Below are positions 57,627 to 64,000 of a stretch of DNA of 64,000 bases, piece by piece. The first letter of the stretch is position 1. The number at the start of each line of letters is the position of its first letter. The stretch comes from Oxytricha trifallax. Its lineage: Eukaryota > Ciliophora > Spirotrichea > Sporadotrichida > Oxytrichidae. The stretch spans positions 1-64,000 of the forward strand of contig ARYC01000434.1 of NCBI GenBank assembly GCA_000711775.1, written 5' to 3'. The translations under genes were made by a program, and so were the position numbers. The notes below the pieces were generated by a model. That model was not told the origin of the DNA and made no database searches. It saw nothing but the letters and a program-made list of their open reading frames with translations.

Positions 57627-58386
57627 TTGTATGACTTAAACTGTCAAAGAACAATTATTCTTCCTCAATTTTAAGTTGCTCACTCTTAAATTTATAGCTC
57701 TAGTTACTCTCCTTTTCATTATTCATCAGATAGTTATAGTTCCCATTTGACTATAGGTACTGGTTCTTTTCCTGATACTATTTGATTTTATCCCTGAAAT
57801 CTCACACTGACAATCCCATATTATTTTAAGAATTATATCTTAAATAATGAGCATTTTTGCCTCTCTTGTGGTCATCATCATTCGACATTAGATCTCTGAA
57901 ATGTCTCTCCTGACCTACTCTCATCCCTTTGCTTATCTGTTTTCTTCTGAACCTGAGAGAAGTCGCCCCTACTCTAGAAGCCTCCACAATACTCTTTTAA
58001 AGAAGCAAGCTGTTGTCATTTTGGTTAATGAAGTGGTCCTTCGTGACATGAAGCAATTCCAATGAATTTTCTAGAGACTGCTAGAATTTAATACAAAACT
58101 CTTCACTACTTTATAACTCATACTAACTCTAAATAATGAGTGCTTCTTCATTAAGTTCGAAGTCTGTAGTGACTGTAGTTTTATGCTTCATAGATAAATA
58201 AGATATCCCGCCATTTTCATTGCCCACACTTCTCTAGGGTCCTTCATGATTAAATACTGCTGAGAGAGAATGTTAGTGCTAAACTTATTAGCGGCACTCA
58301 TTGTAAAACCAGTCATGGTCAAACTATTATTTACTTGGCTTCTTTTTAACCTTTCTCTTATTCTTAACTCAAATTTTATTATACAT
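57627..58386 (-). CDS. Hypothetical Gln/Glu-rich protein with two in-frame TGAs
   Basis: About 250 codons are open without any frameshift: KPSKQQFDHDWFYNECRQQ, then LNEEALIIQSQYELQSSEEF, RHFRDLMSNDDDHKRGKN and YKFKSEQLKIEEEQLFFDSL. Exactly two TGAs interrupt it, near 58370 (NKI-TGA-VKNK) and at 57802-57804 (LSV-TGA-DFRDK), with fully coding-like sequence on both sides. The exon ends at a GTAAGT donor (57626). A helical, low-complexity protein of unknown function. Confidence 0.5.
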
Positions 58387-58424
58387 TTTAAATGATTGAT
58401 GCCCCATATTATTTTAGAATCCAC

Positions 58425-59490
58425 TGTATGTTATCACTTTGTTAATTATATTTGTACATTATAACTCAAATTTTGATTATTCTTTTTACGAACAGCATCT
58501 TTTGAAGTATCTTCTGATGTAAATATTTAATTCTTATCTTTTTACTTGGTGATATCAATTGCCATAGCAGGATATTGTACTCAGGTGTTCTGCTCTAACT
58601 TACTATGAGTAGCCTTATTTGCTTATTTAGGCTTATGATATTATTTTGACATTATTTACACAAATTTATATTTATTTATTTATATATTATAGACTATTTA
58701 TTGACTTATAATAGCTTAAAAATTGTATAATTATTTAATAAATTATTATATCAAAATTTAATGTTTGCAAAATTGTAATAAAAGTATAATTTCCCATAAA
58801 CCTTTATTATTTGGAAAAAAATGTATATTTACAAAATTATTCATAACGTTTAATTCCGAGGTCAAACAGTAGTGTACCAAATTGTATATTAAAGGCAAAT
58901 ATTAAAATTAATCTTTTCTCGAATTTAAACTTATTTAACTCATTGTGTGTAAGTTAGATACTTAAAAATAATTGGCTAAGCAATCTACAATTTTATATCT
59001 TGAATTATGAAAAAAAAATTCATAATAAACATTTTACTTCATAAAATAAAATAAGATAATTTTCCAATTTATCTCTTCACTTTAAAAATTGAAAGTTTCT
59101 TGCAATTTCATTTCTAGTACTTTGTAATATGTTTTAATCTTAAGAAGGTTTAGAAATATATATTCTATGTATAATATAGTCCAATAGATTGCAATTTATA
59201 CCAATAATAAAGTTTATATATAATTGATATTATATTCTTAATGGAATTTGTCAGAAAGAAATTTATGAATTTTTAATTCTATTCTTATGATCATGAAGGA
59301 CAGCTACACTCTTTAGTAGGTAAATAAAGGTTTTGTGGACTTATTTCCAAGTAGTCAAGGTATATTTTGTATAAAATAAGTCTTAATCTATAACATTAAG
59401 TTGCTCGTATTTCAAAATTTATTTATAAAATTTCATGATTTTACAAGGGAATTAAGTCATCATATCAGTAAGTGCATAACAATTTGACTA
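58425..59490. other. AT-rich intergenic, no gene seen
   Basis: Runs of A and T on both strands; no supported frame. A possible 5' exon of the HIT gene lies just before 59468. Confidence 0.4.
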
Positions 59491-59492
59491 TA

Positions 59493-60175
59493 GGATGATA
59501 AAATAGCGATATTTGCAGAAAAGAAATCAAGGGATTAAGCGCATTTGTAATGTTTACCAATGAGACACATAAAAGATATCAGTTACCTATAGCCCAATTA
59601 AACTGATATTGAGCTGTTAGAATATATGCTTGATAAGGCAAATGAATATCTGAAACTATATTATCATATCAAATAAAACAGTAATAGTGCAACTAAACAC
59701 TTTTATATTAAATTTAGTAAAGATATAATAGTTAAATTTTAATCATCCCAAGCATATAAATGAAACTTACATTGATAATTTTTTTAAATATTACAAAGTA
59801 TCATATAAAACACGATTAGAACATTAAACTAGCATTTAAACCAGGCTACGTTTTTGATTTTCACAAGCCAAGCCACAATAGTTAATTTCACCAACATATG
59901 CACATGATAGTCCTACCCTATCTTTATTCAAGCTTCGAGAAACGATATTATGGAAGTGGTCTCAAGAAAATTAATGAAGTTTATAGAGGAATTAAAGTTA
60001 AAGTTAAAAGAGATAGAAAAGGTAGAATGATAAATAATGATGATCAGTAATCAAATTGAATGTATATAGAGGCTCCATAGAATAGTATAGGAAATGGGAG
60101 TCCTAAAGATCAAAAACATAAATGGTAGAATTGCTAAACTGCTATTGAAGATGATGAAGAAATTAAAATGGAATG
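59493..60175 (+). CDS. HIT-domain (histidine triad) nucleotide-binding protein
   Basis: DDKIAIFAEKKSRDQAHLQC, then LPMRHIKDISYLQPNQTDIE and LLEYMLDKANEYL (about 59494-59655), follow the first half of a HIT fold. FDFHKPSHNSQFHQHMHMIV (about 59854-59913) carries the H-x-H-x-H triad (HQHMH) of HIT nucleotide hydrolases/transferases. Between them 59670-59830 is AT-rich and likely an intron, and an upstream intron 59468-59492 is suggested by GTAAG...TATAG. Residues after the triad (YYGSGLKKINEVYRGIKVK) fit the C-terminal helix. TGA near 60052 lies in the tail; another at 60172-60174 may be the real end. HIT proteins cleave or transfer nucleotide phosphoesters. Confidence 0.65.
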
Positions 60176-62555
60176 AGCAGTTTTATTTATTTCAATCAAA
60201 TATTCATAAATTCTAGAATTCAAATCTACTATTCTTGATTATTAGTAATCAAACGTTTCAAACTTATTCAGATAAGCTATATTAACTATTTTCTCAAATA
60301 TATATTTTTTCACTATAAATCTAGCATATCATAGTATATAATATAACTAGGCTTTACATTCCTTCCACATCTACATTTTAATCCAGAGCTAAGGGAATAA
60401 GATCCAAGCTTAACTTCACGCCCCTTCTTAGAGCACTGAATTAAACCCTGATTTCCCTGATCAGTTTAAATCCATTTCCATTCGCTAATGAAAAACTGTG
60501 AACATTTATCTGCGTTTTATACACCTTTCTTTCAAATAAAGATTCTTAATTCATGGGATTGCCCTCATTTTAAAATAATAAACAAAATATACACCTTTCA
60601 TGAGTAAAGTATCAATTTGTTCAGATTAAGAATTCATTCCAAATTAATTGCCATAGCTTCTTGAAATGATAGAGGAAGATGGATTTTAAAGTGGCTCATG
60701 TGCCACAATGTCTTTCGAAGAAAATAGCTTTGCCTTGCAGTTTTTTTTAAAATTAAATTTAAACTAACTTTATTTAGTAAATTGTTGCAAAAATTATTTT
60801 AAATTATAATTTTCCGAAGAATATTTCACCTATAAGTAGAATGTATCGTAAAATATTTTTTTAAAAAACGTAGAAGAAATATAAAATAAAATTCTTTCAA
60901 TTTATTTTTTTAATTACAAATATTAATTCTACGAAGAGTTTAAGTTTGGCATATTTATTGATTGATATATTTTAAAAGTGCGCAAATATGTAAAATTCTA
61001 AACACATTGAGCTACTGCTTGTGTAAACTAATTTCATCAGCTGATAAGGAATAGTGAAGAGTATTCGCAATAATTTAGTTCATTTTACTCAGATATTATT
61101 TTTAATAATATTATTTTATACTTTTTTTACTTGAATTTAAAAGATTTTACAGTTATATTATTGTTTCGCATCTATCATCTATATTATTATTATTATTAAT
61201 TATTTTTATAGTATCCATTTATTTATTAAAATTTTAATTCATATTATGTAATAAAACACTTGAAAATATAGTAGAATTGAGGAATATTTGAGTTTATTTT
61301 TCTTTTGATGATACAAATGAAATCTAAGCTTATAGTGTGTCGTACATGAACACCGATTGAATTTTATAGAACGATTTCATCATTATATCTGTATATATTT
61401 TACGACAACTTTCCTCATTTATTCCTTAAAATATTCAATTAATTATCTAGGATATGTTATAAAAATGAATATCACTACGTCATTTGTTAAAAAATATTTG
61501 GAAAAATATGAACTAAATTATAAATATCAAAATATATATTGCAGTCTTAGAGGCAAGGAGAGTACAGATATGATTTCTCCTATTAATTTATGTATTTAAG
61601 TTTTTAATCACGAAGTTATCAATGTGCGAGCCATGCCACAAGTTGAACTCAGCTTTTTCTCTTGTGGATTTATCATACACACTCTAACCACTATCATTTA
61701 AGTATTGTGTTTAAACTTCCAATTATTTACAAATACAGTTTAACTATATAGATTAATAATTTTTACTATCCAGTATATTTGGTTAGAATCGAAGTATAGT
61801 TTCTAATTTATATTTCTCTTAGATCTGTTATAAACCAACCAGTTCATGCAACTTTACCCTTCATATAAAGACATTAATATTAAATATTACAGCTAGTTAT
61901 TTTATGATAGTTTGATTATAAACATCATGTTGATGATATGCTCATGCATTTTAGTGAACACCTTTATAAAAATTACATATTAAATCAGGAAGTATGCTAC
62001 GAATAAGGAGAATATAAAAAAAAAAACAATGGTTTTTATTTTCAATTACATTGATATTTATTTCAAATCTACAGTTTAGGAGTTTAGATTGGGTTCTACA
62101 TCAAGTATTTATGAAGGCTGATTTTAACTAGTGTTATACCTGTACTTGGGGTTTTTATCATTAAAATAAAAAAGAAACTTTAATTGGCTTAAATAAAAAT
62201 AATGAATTAAAAATAATCTGATGCCATTATTTTGACAACACCTTCTTCTTCAGAGAATGTTTATTTTTGCTTGTTAAGCTGCCTCAATTTGTTTTTAGAA
62301 TCAGCTTTCTGGTTTTACAAAATTTTAGTCCAATTATGTTTGTTTCGGTGCTCTTAAGTGTCCTTTTCCCTCCCATAAATTTCTTGGTGTTATTGTTAAA
62401 AGTGTAAATTTTGCAATTAATAATTGTATTTACTTTTTATAAAATATTTGGTATGTTTACTTTAATATCCACATAATTATTATAATTTCTGCAATATTTA
62501 ACTGCTTACTTAAATATTTCCTGATTATAAAATTTAATGTTTTTAAAAAAAAATT
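60176..62555. other. AT-rich intergenic, no supported gene
   Basis: A frame at 61357-61599 is open by chance standards but its sequence is Tyr/Ile-rich without motifs. No foldback or repeat noticed. Confidence 0.4.
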
Positions 62556-62559
62556 TTAA

Positions 62560-63450
62560 TTTAAAATTAACTAGCTATTGATATCATATTTGTATGAGTT
62601 GTTGTTACCATTGTGATCACTTGACTCATTATCCTTGAAATTATCAAAGAAAACTTTCTGATACTTGCTTTTTCTTCTTTAGTTATGCAATAAACCTGCA
62701 TCTGAAGTTAAAATGTATTATTAACAAATTAATCTGAAGTCTCTAGTGCATTCTAATTTACAGTCGTCTAAAAAGTATTGCCACTTTGAGTGTTTTTAGA
62801 GAATTTCTTTGACTTACCATTTTTATAAGCATACTTTTTTAATCTTCCGTGTCCTCTTAATCTTCTTGGTATTTGACCATAGATCCATAGATTTAATAAA
62901 ACATATTACTTTGATAGCATTTTATATATATATATATATGGTTTATTTAGATTGATTTCGCTTTTCTTACAGGACTTTGAGTGTATCCACCATTTCTTTC
63001 AACTTAATATCTTATCTTTGCTGAATGACTTGACTATCTAGAAGTATGACGTTTTCGTTATCATTACTTAAAAATTAGAAGAATGTTACAGTCCCTGACA
63101 GGCAATAATCTATAATGCCTCTATCTAATTCTGAAAATACTTGAAGTGTCTTGGCTTGATTATCTTTGATCTTGGAGTAGAAATATAGGGCAGTAGTACT
63201 CCAAAAAAGATTGTGCAGGATTCTACTATTATAAATATGCGATACTCACATTGTAATGATTGTAAATATTTTAAAAAGTATGCGAGTAACGTCCAGGAAA
63301 TTCTAATTTTTTTTCTAGAACATTGTCCCCCTCCAGCTTGGCAAATGATTTCGTATCAGACCTTAAGCCTTCATTCGTATTCATAATTACATAATATACG
63401 GTTAAGTCCTTGGCTGTTTTGGGCAATACTACTTGATCTAAATAACTCAT
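62560..63450 (-). CDS. Hypothetical intron-containing protein
   Basis: ATG 63450-63448 opens MSYLDQVVLPKTAKDLTVYY, then LRSDTKSFAKLEGDNVLEKK. A short intron with GTGAG donor lies at about 63223-63249. The next block reads YFYSKIKDNQAKTLQVFSEL, DYCLSGTVTFFQFLSNDNEN and EMVDTLKVLQEKRNQSK (to about 62945). Further Lys-rich coding-like sequence continues to about 62700 after another GTAAG donor (about 62820). Layout of beta-rich region plus helix is loosely like p24/GOLD cargo receptors, but no transmembrane segment was found, so I leave the function open. Confidence 0.4.
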
Positions 63451-64000
63451 CTCTTTGCTTGTGATTAATTAAATATACTCTTTATACAAATAAATAGAGT
63501 GAAAATGTTGAAGCCAAAGAGCTCAAGTATTTTTACAATGAAACTATTTAATCCAAAATTGAACTGCCTTTATTTAGTTGAGATGCTTCCATTCACACTT
63601 TTCTCGAAGATATCTAAGTCTTTTAGCTTTGTTTTTTCATCCTGGTTAGATGTTAAGTTCACTTCTTTCTAGTTTGCTCTTAGGTTTCAATCTTTAAATA
63701 TATAAATCACATTTTTAGGAAATAATAATAGATAACGTTTTAATTATGAACCAATTGCAAATTATAAAAGTATAAATTTATTTATTTATTTATGATTATA
63801 TTAGATCCTTATTAAAATTGTGAATAATTTCGAGACTTTGCTCTTATATAGTCCGTTTTCTATCTGTTGTATGAGAATTTTAAACTGGTTCCAGGCATAA
63901 ATTTATGTTTATAGAACTGCAAGATAGTATAGATAGTTCTGATAGTAATAATAACATATTTCTATTGGATGTTTTTAGTATTCCAAGTTACTATATTTGT
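63451..64000. other. Right edge of window, no gene seen
   Basis: AT-rich with TTTA repeats at about 63779-63793. No supported feature. Confidence 0.4.

Noticed and set aside
61357..61599. 80-codon frame on plus
   Set aside because: Tyr/Ile/Asn-rich with no motif, no intron context and no extension when TAA/TAG are read as Gln; judged chance in AT-rich DNA.

Overview
The window looks like germline (micronuclear) DNA of a hypotrich ciliate close to Oxytricha. TAA and TAG read as glutamine in every convincing coding stretch. The DNA is very AT-rich. One complete 4.07-kb transposon at 28870-32942 has the hallmarks of a telomere-bearing element (TBE): 78-bp inverted terminal repeats whose outer 17 bases are C4A4 telomere sequence, a 3-bp ATT target duplication, and three genes (DD34E transposase, zinc-finger kinase, and the protein known as 22 kDa). 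Short GT-AG introns occur in several genes. One-base indels are frequent, so many reading frames are broken; this could be decay or assembly error.

Layout. 1-3157 (-): a large intron-containing gene of unknown function, divergent from 3263-6007 (+), a small ORF plus a DD34E transposase split by about 1 kb of extra coding-like sequence. 6671-10380: a TBE with its left end missing. About 11700-13560: a diverged TBE relative. 13560-22670: mostly AT-rich, gene-poor DNA holding a 2.2-kb element with 8-bp target duplications (15089-17299) and foldback elements. 22675-25830 (+): remnants of three cellular genes (CS-domain protein, PRP18 splicing factor, small GTPase). 26400-28560 (-): a probable coiled-coil gene. 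28870-32942: the complete TBE. 34418-49037: a 14.6-kb block bounded by roughly 0.5-kb inverted repeats, enclosing remnants of a giant LamG/cysteine-rich surface protein and studded with smaller elements (36165-36574, 39665-40081, 42567-43982, 44912-45308). 49110-50010 (-): a degenerate SNF1/AMPK-type kinase. 50963-51516: a foldback element. 51640-55480 (+): a long coding-like stretch. 55468-63450: several small genes, including a HIT-domain protein.

The most useful observations are: (1) the TBE 22-kDa gene carries a tiny intron in all three copies, including the diverged one, and splicing extends the protein by a conserved C-terminal domain; (2) two unrelated-looking elements share one design, 8-bp target duplications plus terminal arrays of short palindromes; (3) a TTGTAG-ended foldback family has a paralogous empty site in this window and ends resembling those of the 14.6-kb block; (4) in-frame TGA codons recur at places where tryptophan is expected. 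Function calls come from reading motifs by eye, with no database search.
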